Positions 33,770-43,022 of a DNA stretch of 46,780 bases are shown piece after piece. The stretch comes from an uncultured Bacteroidales bacterium (GTDB taxonomy: Bacteria > Bacteroidota > Bacteroidia > Bacteroidales > Paludibacteraceae). Numbering within the stretch: position 1 is the stretch's first letter; every line of letters begins with the position of its first letter. The stretch lies in assembly GCA_946187555.1 (NCBI GenBank), contig CAMHQP010000009.1, forward strand, positions 1-46,780, written 5' to 3'. Under the pieces are notes generated by a model, which did not search any database, had not been told where the DNA came from, and was given only the letters and a program-made list of their open reading frames with translations. The translations under genes and the position numbers were made by a program.

Positions 33770-36700
33770 TTATTTAATCATTGTTCCGCGAACGTCATAC
33801 AACTTATCGCCCTTGACAATATACAATATACCGTCTATCAGTACCTTGCGCGCACCGATTTCATCATTTGCACCATTCGCACCATTGATCAATTCAACCT
33901 CTGTCGGCGCATTATGTATCGGCGAGATCTCCAAGAGGAATCGTCCATCGTACGTACCGGTCGTCAGGTTAACCGTATAACTCAGCGCACTCAATGATGT
34001 ACGGACACCGATCGCGTTATCAATGAGTGTTACGCCGATACCCTCTGTGCCGTCAGGCATGGAGAAGGTATAATCGCCGTTGTTTACAATCTTTACACCT
34101 ACCGGTACGATTGTTGTCTGCTCAGTCATCGGCAGAGAGTTACCAGCAACAGGTGTACTATTCTCAACGAGGGTGTATATATTCGCCTTGCGTTTATTGA
34201 ACTCTTTGCTTAGATCTTCATCAAAAGCGAAACCTGCACTTACATCCTCTTTGTCGCTCAACTTAACGAATGTTTGGTCAACCATTTTCTCGTTTTGTTG
34301 CAATTCCAAGCGGAACTCTACGTTCTGCGGAGCCTCGGCATAGGTGCGGCGCGCTACGATAGGTGAAGCAGGTGTCGCGCTTGCCAGTGACCAATGCATT
34401 TCTCCGTGGTATTGAACCATGTACGCGTGCATGGACAGGAACGGGTAGGAAGTACCTGTCTGAACGGTATAACTGTCGTCCACTATATTCCATTCGTATA
34501 AGTACGGCAGGTCTTCATTGGTCGGAGTCGCCCACGTAATATCGGTGCTTCCGTCGCTGGTCAAACTCGTACCGTAGTTCGCATAACTCGGAACACCAAT
34601 CATATTCCAGTGACTGTCTTTATAGGTACGATCATCGGTATGACCGGAATGAGCCGCGGCATCATAGAGGTGAGACGCTGCAGAAGTAGTTACATCCGTT
34701 GCCCTAATATTTTCTACATCAGATGCTGACGGGAAGAATAATTCTACTTGTTCGATGTGATTCGTCCAGAAGGAAGTGTTGTCGTCCTTCATTAGATCCA
34801 AATCGAGTGCGAGTACATAACCTTTGCCGGCTTTCAGTGTATAGGTCGAGCGTTGAGACGGCATTACATACTCCCAGAAGCCTTGGCTGTCTGCCCAGTA
34901 ACCTTCTGCTGCACGTTTTGCACCGTTGTATTCTTCAATGATCCAATGCGTACCATAGGTGCCAAATCCGAATACATCACTCAAGTTCACATCAAACGGG
35001 AAGGAAATCCAGTACAAACTACGTTCGTAAGCAGATTTCGGATCGCCAACGATACTATGACCTCCGGTTGTTTCTTTATTGTTCAGCGTCCAACGGTTGA
35101 AGCGCATTACACCGTAAACAGTATGAACTTCAGAAAGTGAACCTCCGTTGAACAAGAGTTGTTGTCCTGCTTCTTGGTGCTCACGCACGATCATAAGGTC
35201 TGCATTGATGGCTATATCGTCTTCTATGATTCCCGATGGAACGTATGCCGTTACCAGACGGTTGGTCTTGAAGTCATAGACAATACGCATGGTATGTTGA
35301 CCTGCAGCCACACCGCCTAACAGCAAAATTGAGTCGGAAGCAGAAGAGCCGGAACCGCCCTTGAAATACTGAATATTACTATTGTATTGTGCAGTCAACT
35401 TAGCCTTAGCTCCGGTGTTTACTTTAATCGTACGCTCATAAACGAAGTTCTGATCATCAATCAGATTGATTTCGTTCACATTTAAGCCGGTAATATTAAG
35501 CGCATTACCGTTCTCGTCATACATTCTGTCATCGCCTTCCAGAACCAAGAAACGGTCGGATATAACCGCCGAACCACTGGTATACGCACGGCTAATCTTG
35601 TTGGTAGCTTTGTCCCACATAAAGCGGATACTTGCATCACCGCTATTTAATGCTCCTACATTACTGATATCCGCTATCTCTGTTCCATAATCCTTTATCA
35701 GCGTATCCGAGATACACATGCTATAGTCGTTAGCAATAACGAATTTCACGTTTGTTCCGCTCGTTACCCAATGACAGTAGTAATGGCTATATCCGGAATT
35801 TTCGTCAGCATAGTCCGAATAGGTCATCTGGTGATCCAAGCTCTTGAAGCTATCCCACTTCGTATTACCGGCACAGTCGGTGCGGATATAGAAGTTACCT
35901 GTGTAAGGCTCAACTTTTTCCAAGGATATAGAAGCTCCACCTGCAGGCTGTGTAAAGATGAAGTTGTATACACCCGATTCGGTAACGCTACTTGGAATAG
36001 TGATACCTCCTCCAACAGAATCTGTCCAGGAGACAATACCTTCTTTGTCAACAGATGCTATCTGGAATTTCATCGTGTGCGAAATTCCTGCGCCCTTTGG
36101 TATATAGAAGGAAACAGTATCTTTCTTGGCTTCTGTTGTTGCTCGGGCAATTGAATGAGACGGGTGATACCAAGTATCTTTGGTATGTGCGCCTTGTGAC
36201 CAAGTAGCATTATCCGAATAGTAAATACGAAAATCAGCACTATCAATCGGGAAATTTAAGTCGATATAGTAATTTACTGTTCCGGAACCATTATCATGAT
36301 ACGTCAACGTGAACTTATAGTTACCCGGTGCAGAAGTAGTAATTTTCGATTTGTTGACCCCACCGGAGATAATCTGTTCGTCATTCCAACCCTGTTTGAA
36401 GTGATAGGCGTTACCCAAATAAGTGCCATCGTTTCTATATACCATGAACCAGTAATCGTGGTTTGCCTCGTTAAATTCCACATCTAACTTTAGCGGCATT
36501 TTTAGATCTTCACTATACGGGAATGCATATGATCTGATAGCACCGGTTTCTTTAACAGCATCTACGTTATCATAGATCTTCAACGTATAACCTGTATTTT
36601 CCGGATAGTTCATCCAATAACCGTTATTATAGTACTTTGTACTATTCTTTTCGTCAGGCATTTGGTCTGCTAGAGGCACAAACAATGGGGTAGAGGCCTT

Positions 36701-37711
36701 ATAATCTCCACGGCGAACAGCTTCCGTCTCATAGAAGAACTCGTAACCATGCTGTAGATCTTTCGTAAAGACGACATCGACGTATGAAGCATTTACACCT
36801 GCAGCCTCAGCATCGAAATAGTAAATCTTCGAGCCTTCACTTTCTGCGTGCATTATACCATGTAATCCTTCGCTATAAGGAGTATCTGTCCATGTAGAAG
36901 AAGTACTTGCTCCAGAACCTCTCTTGCTTCCCGTACTTTCCCAATAACTGTCATTCTTATAGAAATAAACATGTACAGAATCCCAACCAAGCGTATTGTA
37001 GAAATAAATCATCCGTTTCTTGGTATACACCGCAGTTAGCGTACCATCGTAGATGGCTTTGATCTGGATAGACGAGGTGGTGGTTGTAGTTACAGGATCC
37101 GATTCGCCATTCTTAATGCTTACACCATCCCCGGCATCCCAGCGTGCAAAGGTATAACCTGTAATCGTCGGGGGAGTAATGTTGCCAAGAGTTGTCCAGT
37201 ATAACGGGTGAGCAGTAATTTCCGTCGAAGCAGCCAGTGTTCTGCCGTCGCCATCTTGATAGCGTATGGTTACATCGCGCTCACCGGCTACTTGGAAGGT
37301 CGTAGTACGTGTGCTAAGTACATCTCCGCTACAACTACTACCCAAACGCAGTTTCGCCTCAATCTGATAGGTTGCACTTGCGGTCGGAGCTTTGAATCGA
37401 TATGTGTTACCGCTAACAATACGTCCTGCTGGCTGAGAGGGAAGAGCTGTTCCGTTAGTATATTGAATCTCCCAACAAATCAGTGCTGTTCCTGTCGGTG
37501 TCGGGCTAATAGTAGGTGTTACTGTGATAGAATCGGTTTCAGCTGTTCCTACTATCGCATCGACCAACGTCAATTCTGTTATCTCCGCTCCCATCTCTCC
37601 GACGCCGACGCTAAAAAGAATCGACGATACAATAACCATCCGGTATACATACCTTCTACATCCCTTCCACATACCTTCATTCTTTCTCAAAACATTAGAT
37701 TTGTTTTTCAT
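33770..37711 (-). CDS. Large secreted multidomain protein with C-terminal sorting motif
   Basis: A 1313-residue exported protein from ATG 37709-37711, with a long N-region before the hydrophobic YRMVIVSSILFSVGVGE. An Ig-like part is followed by an InlB/B-repeat-like unit (TGYTFARWDAGDGVS, residues ~190-250). Several modules then repeat IYFYNTLGWDSVHVYFYKN-type patterns reminiscent of starch-binding folds; this likeness is tentative. A YWISFPFDVNLSDVFGFGTYG region follows. The end KVLIDGILYIVKGDKLY...GTMIK shares its pattern with the 478-aa protein. By eye it is more AT-rich than its neighbours. Surface or secreted role likely; ligand unknown. Confidence 0.75.
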   Translation of the reverse strand: MKNKSNVLRKNEGMWKGCRRYVYRMVIVSSILFSVGVGEMGAEITELTLVDAIVGTAETDSITVTPTISPTPTGTALICWEIQYTNGTALPSQPAGRIVSGNTYRFKAPTASATYQIEAKLRLGSSCSGDVLSTRTTTFQVAGERDVTIRYQDGDGRTLAASTEITAHPLYWTTLGNITPPTITGYTFARWDAGDGVSIKNGESDPVTTTTTSSIQIKAIYDGTLTAVYTKKRMIYFYNTLGWDSVHVYFYKNDSYWESTGSKRGSGASTSSTWTDTPYSEGLHGIMHAESEGSKIYYFDAEAAGVNASYVDVVFTKDLQHGYEFFYETEAVRRGDYKASTPLFVPLADQMPDEKNSTKYYNNGYWMNYPENTGYTLKIYDNVDAVKETGAIRSYAFPYSEDLKMPLKLDVEFNEANHDYWFMVYRNDGTYLGNAYHFKQGWNDEQIISGGVNKSKITTSAPGNYKFTLTYHDNGSGTVNYYIDLNFPIDSADFRIYYSDNATWSQGAHTKDTWYHPSHSIARATTEAKKDTVSFYIPKGAGISHTMKFQIASVDKEGIVSWTDSVGGGITIPSSVTESGVYNFIFTQPAGGASISLEKVEPYTGNFYIRTDCAGNTKWDSFKSLDHQMTYSDYADENSGYSHYYCHWVTSGTNVKFVIANDYSMCISDTLIKDYGTEIADISNVGALNSGDASIRFMWDKATNKISRAYTSGSAVISDRFLVLEGDDRMYDENGNALNITGLNVNEINLIDDQNFVYERTIKVNTGAKAKLTAQYNSNIQYFKGGSGSSASDSILLLGGVAAGQHTMRIVYDFKTNRLVTAYVPSGIIEDDIAINADLMIVREHQEAGQQLLFNGGSLSEVHTVYGVMRFNRWTLNNKETTGGHSIVGDPKSAYERSLYWISFPFDVNLSDVFGFGTYGTHWIIEEYNGAKRAAEGYWADSQGFWEYVMPSQRSTYTLKAGKGYVLALDLDLMKDDNTSFWTNHIEQVELFFPSASDVENIRATDVTTSAASHLYDAAAHSGHTDDRTYKDSHWNMIGVPSYANYGTSLTSDGSTDITWATPTNEDLPYLYEWNIVDDSYTVQTGTSYPFLSMHAYMVQYHGEMHWSLASATPASPIVARRTYAEAPQNVEFRLELQQNEKMVDQTFVKLSDKEDVSAGFAFDEDLSKEFNKRKANIYTLVENSTPVAGNSLPMTEQTTIVPVGVKIVNNGDYTFSMPDGTEGIGVTLIDNAIGVRTSLSALSYTVNLTTGTYDGRFLLEISPIHNAPTEVELINGANGANDEIGARKVLIDGILYIVKGDKLYDVRGTMIK

Positions 37712-37751
37712 ATATATTTTTTCTTTTTTTATCCGATTATAGACTGGCATG

Positions 37752-37783
37752 CAAAAATACAACATTTTCCGAGATTGTGCAAA
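37752..37783 (-). promoter_or_regulatory. Promoter for the large secreted protein gene
   Basis: Minus strand: -33 TTTG (37780-37783), 20-bp spacer, -7 TATTTTTG (37752-37759); about 40 nt leader. Confidence 0.75.
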
Positions 37784-37790
37784 TTTATAC

Positions 37791-37833
37791 GCAAAAAAAT
37801 GAAAATAAAGAGAGACTTCCTTGCGAAAGTCTC
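37791..37833 (-). terminator. Intrinsic terminator of glgP
   Basis: GAGACTT (37812-37818) and AAGTCTC (37827-37833) form a 7-bp stem with an 8-nt loop; on the minus strand a T-rich tract follows (37791-37811). Confidence 0.7.
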
Positions 37834-37835
37834 CC

Positions 37836-37863
37836 TCTAATCACTAATCTCTAATCCCTAATC
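37836..37863. repeat. CTAATC heptamer array, four units
   Basis: TCTAATC, ACTAATC, TCTAATC, CCTAATC between the glgP stop codon and its terminator. Confidence 0.85.
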
Positions 37864-37866
37864 GGA

Positions 37867-40422
37867 TTAAATCCAGCGGACGTAGCAGAAGTCCATCCGG
37901 TGAGGAAGCAGCTCGTTCTGAGGATACATACGCAGACAGAACTTCATTCCGCCCGCATAATCCAACTGGTAGATGTTCTCGAAGTACAGATGACTGCCCT
38001 CGCTCTTCACCAGCTTCAGCGGCTCTACCTCATACAGCTTGTCGTTGTTATGAGTCGACGTACGTACGGCTACCAGCTCTACGCCGATACCCTTGTCATT
38101 CAAGCCCTTCGTATCCAACTCAACGCCCACTTTGAACTTGTCTCCTACTGTCAGGTTACTCAGATCCGGGGCGTCCTTCTTGATCACCTCGATCTCGTCC
38201 CAGTGAGCTACCATGTTCTCTTTCCATGCCGCGATCTCCTTGGCTACCTTGTAGTTGTCGCTCATCAACAGGTTATGACGCTTTGCCAACTTGTTATAGA
38301 ACTTCTCGAAATAGTCGTCGATCATTCGCTTCATCGTGAAGCGCGGGGTGATCTTCGTCACGCTGTTCTTGATGTACTGGATCCACTCCGGGCTGTAACC
38401 CTTCGAGTTCTTCGCGTAGTACAGCGGGATGATCTCGTGCTCAAGCATCGTGTAGATAGTAGCTGCATCCAGCTGATCCTGGTGAGCCTGGTTCTCATAC
38501 GTGCGGTGCTCGGTCAATGCCCAGCCTGCGCCCGGTACGTAGCCCTCGTACCACCATCCGTCCTTCACGGAGAAGTTAAGCACACCGTTCATCTGAGCTT
38601 TCTCACCCGACGTACCCGATGCCTCCAACGGACGGGTCGGAGTGTTCAACCAGATATCGACACCCGAGATCAAACGCTTTGCCAGACGCATATCGTAGTT
38701 CTCCAGGAAGATGATCTTACCCAGGAACTGAGGCATACGGCTGATCTCGATGATACGCTTGATCAGACCTTGACCACCGCCATCTGCCGGGTGTGCCTTA
38801 CCCGTGAACAGGAACTGAACCGGATAATTCGGGTTGTTTACCAACTTGTCCAGACGCTCCAAATCCGTGAACAGCAGGTGAGCACGTTTGTACGTCGCAA
38901 AACGACGACCGAAGCCGATAATCAGATTGTTCGGGTTCATCTCGCTCAACGCCTGAACAATACGTCCCGGGTCGCCCTGGTTCTTCATCCAGTCTTGCTT
39001 GAATTTCTCCGCGATATAATCCATCATCTTGCGCTTCAAGCCCATACGCGTGTTCCAGATTACCTCATCCGGAATATCCGCATACGCTTTCCACATCTCG
39101 AGGTTCGATTGGTCGTTCATCCAGCCCTTCGGCAGGTATTTGTTATAGACCACTTTCCAATCCGATGCCGCCCATGTAGGCATGTGCACACCGTTAGTCA
39201 CGTAATCTACGTGCAGCTCCTCCGGGAAATAACCCGGCCATACCGGACTGAACATCTTCTTGCTTACCTCGCCGTGCAACCAGCTCACACCGTTTGCCTC
39301 TTGGCAGGTGTTCAGCGCGAACACAGACATCGAGAATTTCTCGCCCTTGTCCTCCGGATTCGTACGACCCATACCGATCAACTCATCCCATTGGATACCT
39401 AACTTGCCGGCATACGAGTTCATGTATTTATAGAATACATCCTCCTCGAAATAGTCGTGACCTGCCGGAACCGGCGTGTGGCAGGTGTACAGACCGCTTG
39501 CGCGTACTACTTCCTTCGCCTCGTTGAAGCTCAAACCTTCGGCTACCAAGTCTACCAGACGTTGCAGACCCATCAGCGCGGCGTGACCCTCGTTACAGTG
39601 GTAAACATCCTTCTTGATGCCTAACTTATTGAGTGCCAACATACCACCGATACCCAGCATGATCTCTTGTTTCAAGCGGTTCTCGTTATCACCACCATAC
39701 AACTGGTGAGTGATCGAACGATCCCACTCGCTGTTCAGCTCGTTATCCGTATCCAGCAGGTACAGATCCATACGACCTACCGCTACACGCCATAAATAAG
39801 CGTGTACCACGCGATCCGGGTACGGTACGTCAATAACCAAGTTATTGCCCTCTGCGTCTTTTACCTGATAAATAGGGAGATTGCTGAAGTTCTGAGCCTC
39901 GTAGTTAGCGATCTGCTGACCTTCCGGACTCAGCGTCTGAGTGAAGTAACCGTAACGATACAGGAAACCGATGGCCGTCATGTCCACGTTGCAATCCGAT
40001 GCCTCTTTGATATAGTCACCGGCCAAAATGCCCAGACCACCCGAGTAGATCTTCAGCACATGCGTCAGACCGTACTCCATCGAGAAATACGCAATCGTCG
40101 GTTTCTTCTTGTCTTTCGGGGTGTCCATGTAAGCGCGGAACTCGGCATACGTCTTGTCCAACTGCTTCATGAATTTCTCATCTTTCGTGAGCTCCACCAT
40201 CTTGTCGTAACTGATGGTGTTCAGCAATACAACAGGGTTAGATCCGGCTTTATGCCATGCATCCAAGTCGATGTAACGGAACAAATCCTTTGCATCACCG
40301 TTCCAGCTCCACCATACGTTGTACGCCAATTCTTGCAATTTACTCAACTCAGCAGGAAGAGTAGCGTGAATGTTGCACTCTTTCCATGCGGGCTGATTAA
40401 CATTACTTACTTTAACTTTCAT
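37867..40422 (-). CDS. glgP: Alpha-glucan (glycogen) phosphorylase, GT35
   Basis: An 851-residue alpha-glucan phosphorylase of the shorter bacterial/archaeal type that releases glucose-1-phosphate from glycogen. Key segments: the N-terminal DUF3417-type region ([17 protein letters not shown]), AYFSMEYGL...[59 protein letters not shown] and EKAQMNG, where the Lys binds PLP. Its promoter is paired divergently with that of the RNase R-like gene. A terminator follows. Confidence 0.94.
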   Translation of the reverse strand: MKVKVSNVNQPAWKECNIHATLPAELSKLQELAYNVWWSWNGDAKDLFRYIDLDAWHKAGSNPVVLLNTISYDKMVELTKDEKFMKQLDKTYAEFRAYMDTPKDKKKPTIAYFSMEYGLTHVLKIYSGGLGILAGDYIKEASDCNVDMTAIGFLYRYGYFTQTLSPEGQQIANYEAQNFSNLPIYQVKDAEGNNLVIDVPYPDRVVHAYLWRVAVGRMDLYLLDTDNELNSEWDRSITHQLYGGDNENRLKQEIMLGIGGMLALNKLGIKKDVYHCNEGHAALMGLQRLVDLVAEGLSFNEAKEVVRASGLYTCHTPVPAGHDYFEEDVFYKYMNSYAGKLGIQWDELIGMGRTNPEDKGEKFSMSVFALNTCQEANGVSWLHGEVSKKMFSPVWPGYFPEELHVDYVTNGVHMPTWAASDWKVVYNKYLPKGWMNDQSNLEMWKAYADIPDEVIWNTRMGLKRKMMDYIAEKFKQDWMKNQGDPGRIVQALSEMNPNNLIIGFGRRFATYKRAHLLFTDLERLDKLVNNPNYPVQFLFTGKAHPADGGGQGLIKRIIEISRMPQFLGKIIFLENYDMRLAKRLISGVDIWLNTPTRPLEASGTSGEKAQMNGVLNFSVKDGWWYEGYVPGAGWALTEHRTYENQAHQDQLDAATIYTMLEHEIIPLYYAKNSKGYSPEWIQYIKNSVTKITPRFTMKRMIDDYFEKFYNKLAKRHNLLMSDNYKVAKEIAAWKENMVAHWDEIEVIKKDAPDLSNLTVGDKFKVGVELDTKGLNDKGIGVELVAVRTSTHNNDKLYEVEPLKLVKSEGSHLYFENIYQLDYAGGMKFCLRMYPQNELLPHRMDFCYVRWI

Positions 40423-40461
40423 AAATATAGAGTTTTATATATTTTTCGACAAAAAAGCGTG

Positions 40462-40493
40462 CAAAGGTACAACTTTTTTTGCAAATGTGCAAG
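40462..40493 (-). promoter_or_regulatory. Promoter for glgP
   Basis: Minus strand: -33 CTTG (40490-40493), 20-bp spacer, -7 TACCTTTG (40462-40469). Confidence 0.75.
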
Positions 40494-40509
40494 ATTTTTT
40501 GTAATTTTG
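40478..40509 (+). promoter_or_regulatory. Promoter for RNase R-like gene
   Basis: -33 TTTG (40478-40481), 20-bp spacer, -7 TAATTTTG (40502-40509). Predicted start near 40516. Confidence 0.8.
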
Positions 40510-40535
40510 CACCCGATTTTACGATTTTGTGTACT

Positions 40536-40583
40536 ATGGTTGTCAGAAATAAGAAATCAGATTTTACAAATCAAACAAAATGA
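40536..40583 (+). CDS. Possible 15-residue upstream ORF
   Basis: MVVRNKKSDFTNQTK then TGA. The stop overlaps the rnr start codon as ATGA (40580-40583). It lies inside the transcript predicted from the 40478 promoter. It may couple translation, or be a chance frame left by loss of the normal N-terminus. Confidence 0.35.
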   Translation: MVVRNKKSDFTNQTK

Positions 40584-41974
40584 TCAGCCCGCTTGAGATA
40601 TTACGCCGACGTGACATGCGCGAAACATTCACTTTCACCATCGATCCCGCCGATGCCAAAGACTTCGATGACGCCTTGTCGTTTGAAATAATTAAATGTC
40701 CAAATGACGCAATAAATGACCAAATGGTAAATGACCAAATGGTAAATGACCAAATGGTAAATGACCAATCACCAATCTATCAGATCGGCGTCCACATCGC
40801 CGATGTCTCTTTCTATGTCAAACCGGGAACGAAAATCGATGACGAGGCTTACCAACGCGGCACATCCGTCTATCTCGTCGACCGCGTGATCCCCATGCTC
40901 CCCGAAGAACTCTGTAACGATAAATGTTCCCTCCGGCCGGGAGAAGACAAACTCTGTATGTCCGTCGTCTTCACCATGGACGACCACGCGCGCGTACTAA
41001 AATATAAGGTATGCCGAACCGTCATCCGCTCCGATGCACGCCTCAACTACGACGAAGCCCAGGATATCATTAATCCTAGTGATCCTAGTACTCCTAGAGA
41101 CCCTAGGATCCTAGATTCCGCCCTCTTAACCCTCAACCGGCTGGCTCAGCAACTCCGTGCCGAGCGAATTGCTAACGGTGCCCTCACGATCGAGCAGGAA
41201 GAGATGCGCTTCAAACTCGACCAAAAAGGACATCCTACTGACATCTACTTCGAGTCCCCCAACGAAGCCCACCATCTCATCGAGGAGTTTATGCTCCTCG
41301 CTAACAAAACAATCGCTAAAGCCGTAGGTTCCGGACGACCCTTCGTCTATCGCGTCCATGACCTGCCCGACAGCGAGAAACTCGACGAAGTAGAGCGCTT
41401 CAAAGCCAAAATCAAAAGCCCCAAATCCAAACGTACTTCCCGCTTTGCGGGAAAATCCGCCGAAGGACTCCGCCGCGCCATCGAGATGCTCACCATCCGC
41501 GCACAAGCCAAAGCCGTCTATTCCACCTATAACATCGGTCACTACGGACTCGCATTCTCCCATTACACCCACTTCACCTCCCCCATCCGCCGATACCCCG
41601 ACCTGATGGTGCATCGACTCGTGGAGAAATATATCCTCACGGGCAAAAAAGTGGAGATGAACCGCGAAGAGATGGAAATCATGTGCGAACATTGCTCCGC
41701 GTGCGAACAGGCAGCCGCACAAGCAGAACGCGATTCCGTCAAACTCTACCAAGCCCTCTGGATGAACGATCATGTGGGCGAGATACACACCGGTTACATC
41801 TCCGGTATAACCGACTTCGGACTCTTCGTACAACTCGACGACAACCGCTGCGAAGGACTCATTCATATATCCAAGATCGGAGACATCAAACGATACGATC
41901 TCGGCGACCAAGTGACCGTCAAAGTGGTGCAAGTGGACGTAAATCGTAGTTTAATTGACTTTGAGTTTGCATAA
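40580..41974 (+). CDS. RNase R/RNase II family exoribonuclease, N-terminally short
   Basis: A 464-residue 3'-5' exoribonuclease; full RNase R is about 700-800. The RNB domain starts almost at once: metal-binding Asp22, Asp28, Asp30 and Asp31 in IDPADAKDFDDA match the E. coli RNase II spacing. Later come SVYLVDRVIPMLPEEL and HYTHFTSPIRRYPD. A C-terminal S1 domain (HTGYISGITDFGLFVQL...IDFEFA) is present but shortened by some 25 residues. Both N-terminal cold-shock domains are missing. Two in-frame tandem-repeat insertions occur at residues 46-63 (NDQMV units) and 165-177 (xP(S/R) units). Catalysis looks possible; the missing RNA-binding domains would affect substrate handling. Confidence 0.88.
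   Translation: MISPLEILRRRDMRETFTFTIDPADAKDFDDALSFEIIKCPNDAINDQMVNDQMVNDQMVNDQSPIYQIGVHIADVSFYVKPGTKIDDEAYQRGTSVYLVDRVIPMLPEELCNDKCSLRPGEDKLCMSVVFTMDDHARVLKYKVCRTVIRSDARLNYDEAQDIINPSDPSTPRDPRILDSALLTLNRLAQQLRAERIANGALTIEQEEMRFKLDQKGHPTDIYFESPNEAHHLIEEFMLLANKTIAKAVGSGRPFVYRVHDLPDSEKLDEVERFKAKIKSPKSKRTSRFAGKSAEGLRRAIEMLTIRAQAKAVYSTYNIGHYGLAFSHYTHFTSPIRRYPDLMVHRLVEKYILTGKKVEMNREEMEIMCEHCSACEQAAAQAERDSVKLYQALWMNDHVGEIHTGYISGITDFGLFVQLDDNRCEGLIHISKIGDIKRYDLGDQVTVKVVQVDVNRSLIDFEFA
40714..40769. repeat. 15-bp in-frame tandem repeat in the RNase gene
   Basis: AAATGACCAAATGGT repeated 3.7 times, encoding NDQMV repeats. It contains the AATGACC word of the array at 42941. Confidence 0.9.
41072..41116. 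repeat. 9-bp in-frame tandem repeat in the RNase gene
   Basis: Units AATCCTAGT, GATCCTAGT, ACTCCTAGA, GACCCTAGG and a partial; each encodes x-Pro-Ser/Arg. Confidence 0.85.
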
Positions 41975-41986
41975 AAACGCACAAAA

Positions 41987-42018
41987 TTTGCATATGTGTA
42001 AAATATTTTGTACCTTTG
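41987..42018 (+). promoter_or_regulatory. Promoter for the outer-membrane protein/RHH pair
   Basis: -33 TTTG (41987-41990), 20-bp spacer, -7 TACCTTTG (42011-42018). The ATG at 42027 is only 8 nt beyond the -7 box, so the mRNA may be leaderless. Confidence 0.8.
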
Positions 42019-42026
42019 CAGCCGAT

Positions 42027-42755
42027 ATGAGAAAAACACTCGCTATAATCGCCATTCTGGCCTTGTGCGTATGCGCGCATGCGGAAACCGTAATATTGCG
42101 TACAGGCGCACGCGTGAAGGGAACCATCGTCTTCCAGAACGAGGAGGTAGTCATCATCCGTGATACCAAAGGTGCCCGTTTCCAATACCCCCGCGCCGAA
42201 GTGGAGCAGATCCTTACCGACGAGGTCGAAGAAGAGGAAGCGGTAGAGGAAGAGGCTGCCCCGAAAATGCCTTCTAAGAAAGCCCAGATCATTCTCGAGC
42301 TCGCCGGCGGCCCTTCGTTGATGCCCAATACGGATCTTGGCGGCGCCGTGAGCGTGGACTTGCTCGTAGGTAGCCATCATATAGGCAATCGGCACCTCTT
42401 CATCGGCGGCGGACTCGGTTATCACGGCATCTTCATGGGCTCCAAATACAATTTCTTGCCCATCCAACTCGCACTCCGTATGCCGTTCATCGAAGCCAAG
42501 CATGCGCCTACTTTCGGTGCTTCCCTCGGTTATGGCATCGCGCTCAGCAAAAGTTACCTCGGCGGTATATACGCCGGCATCGATTTCGGTTACCGTTGCC
42601 AGATCAACCCCCGCTCAGCCATCACCCTCTCTGCGTTTGTGCAGTTTCAGCAAGCCAAAGCCGAGCAGACCGAAGTCGTGGACGGGAATGTGTTCGTGAA
42701 TAAAACAGGCGTGAACATCCTCACTCCGGGTATTAAATTTGCCCTGTATTTCTAA
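42027..42755 (+). CDS. Predicted outer-membrane beta-barrel protein with N-terminal Sm-like segment
   Basis: A 242-residue exported protein: signal peptide (MRKTLAIIAILALCVCAHAE), a small beta domain at 21-65 (VILRTGARVKGTIVFQNEEV, an Sm-like strand pattern), an acidic Glu-rich linker at ~66-82, and a C-terminal eight-strand-like barrel rich in Gly and aromatic residues, ending with terminal Phe (IKFALYF), as outer-membrane barrels do. I recognise no named family. ATG 42027-42029 was chosen because upstream in-frame ATGs precede or lie within the promoter. Its stop overlaps the next gene's ATG (TAATG). Confidence 0.72.
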   Translation: MRKTLAIIAILALCVCAHAETVILRTGARVKGTIVFQNEEVVIIRDTKGARFQYPRAEVEQILTDEVEEEEAVEEEAAPKMPSKKAQIILELAGGPSLMPNTDLGGAVSVDLLVGSHHIGNRHLFIGGGLGYHGIFMGSKYNFLPIQLALRMPFIEAKHAPTFGASLGYGIALSKSYLGGIYAGIDFGYRCQINPRSAITLSAFVQFQQAKAEQTEVVDGNVFVNKTGVNILTPGIKFALYF

Positions 42756-42934
42756 TGGCGAAAGCTCCGCGCGAACATAGGGTCTCTATCCTGCTCAACG
42801 ATAGTGAACAACGTATCCTCGATCGTTTCTGCGAGCGGTACGGGGTACGTAACCGCAGTCGTCTCGTCCGCGAGACACTCATGCGCGCTATCCTCAAGAA
42901 AATGGATAACGATCAACCCACACTCTTCGACTAA
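42755..42934 (+). CDS. Small ribbon-helix-helix-like protein
   Basis: A 59-residue protein. The pattern HRVSILLND (beta strand), SEQRILDRFCERYGV (helix 1), RNRSRLVRETLMRAILKKM (helix 2) fits a ribbon-helix-helix DNA-binding fold, and the acidic ending QPTLFD recalls small conserved Bacteroidales proteins. It shares one base with the upstream gene's stop (TAATG), so the two are translated together. Possible DNA-binding partner or regulator; target unknown. Confidence 0.72.
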   Translation: MAKAPREHRVSILLNDSEQRILDRFCERYGVRNRSRLVRETLMRAILKKMDNDQPTLFD

Positions 42935-42940
42935 ATCAAC

Positions 42941-42992
42941 AATAACCAATGACCAATGACCAATGACCAATGACCAATGACCAATCACCAAT
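42941..42992. repeat. AATGACC heptamer array, seven units
   Basis: AATAACC, five AATGACC, AATCACC and a partial AAT, directly before the bidirectional terminator. Confidence 0.9.
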
Positions 42993-43020
42993 AAAAAACC
43001 TCCCATCAGGGAGGCTTTTT
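42993..43020. terminator. Bidirectional intrinsic terminator
   Basis: CCTCCC (42999-43004), loop ATCA, GGGAGG (43009-43014), with A-run before and T5 after. It serves the + operon and the convergent rpoD. Confidence 0.85.
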
Positions 43021-43022
43021 CA

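Noticed and set aside
37900..39402. 500-codon open frame on the + strand
   Set aside because: It lies wholly antisense to glgP, has no family features, and reflects low stop frequency opposite a conserved gene.
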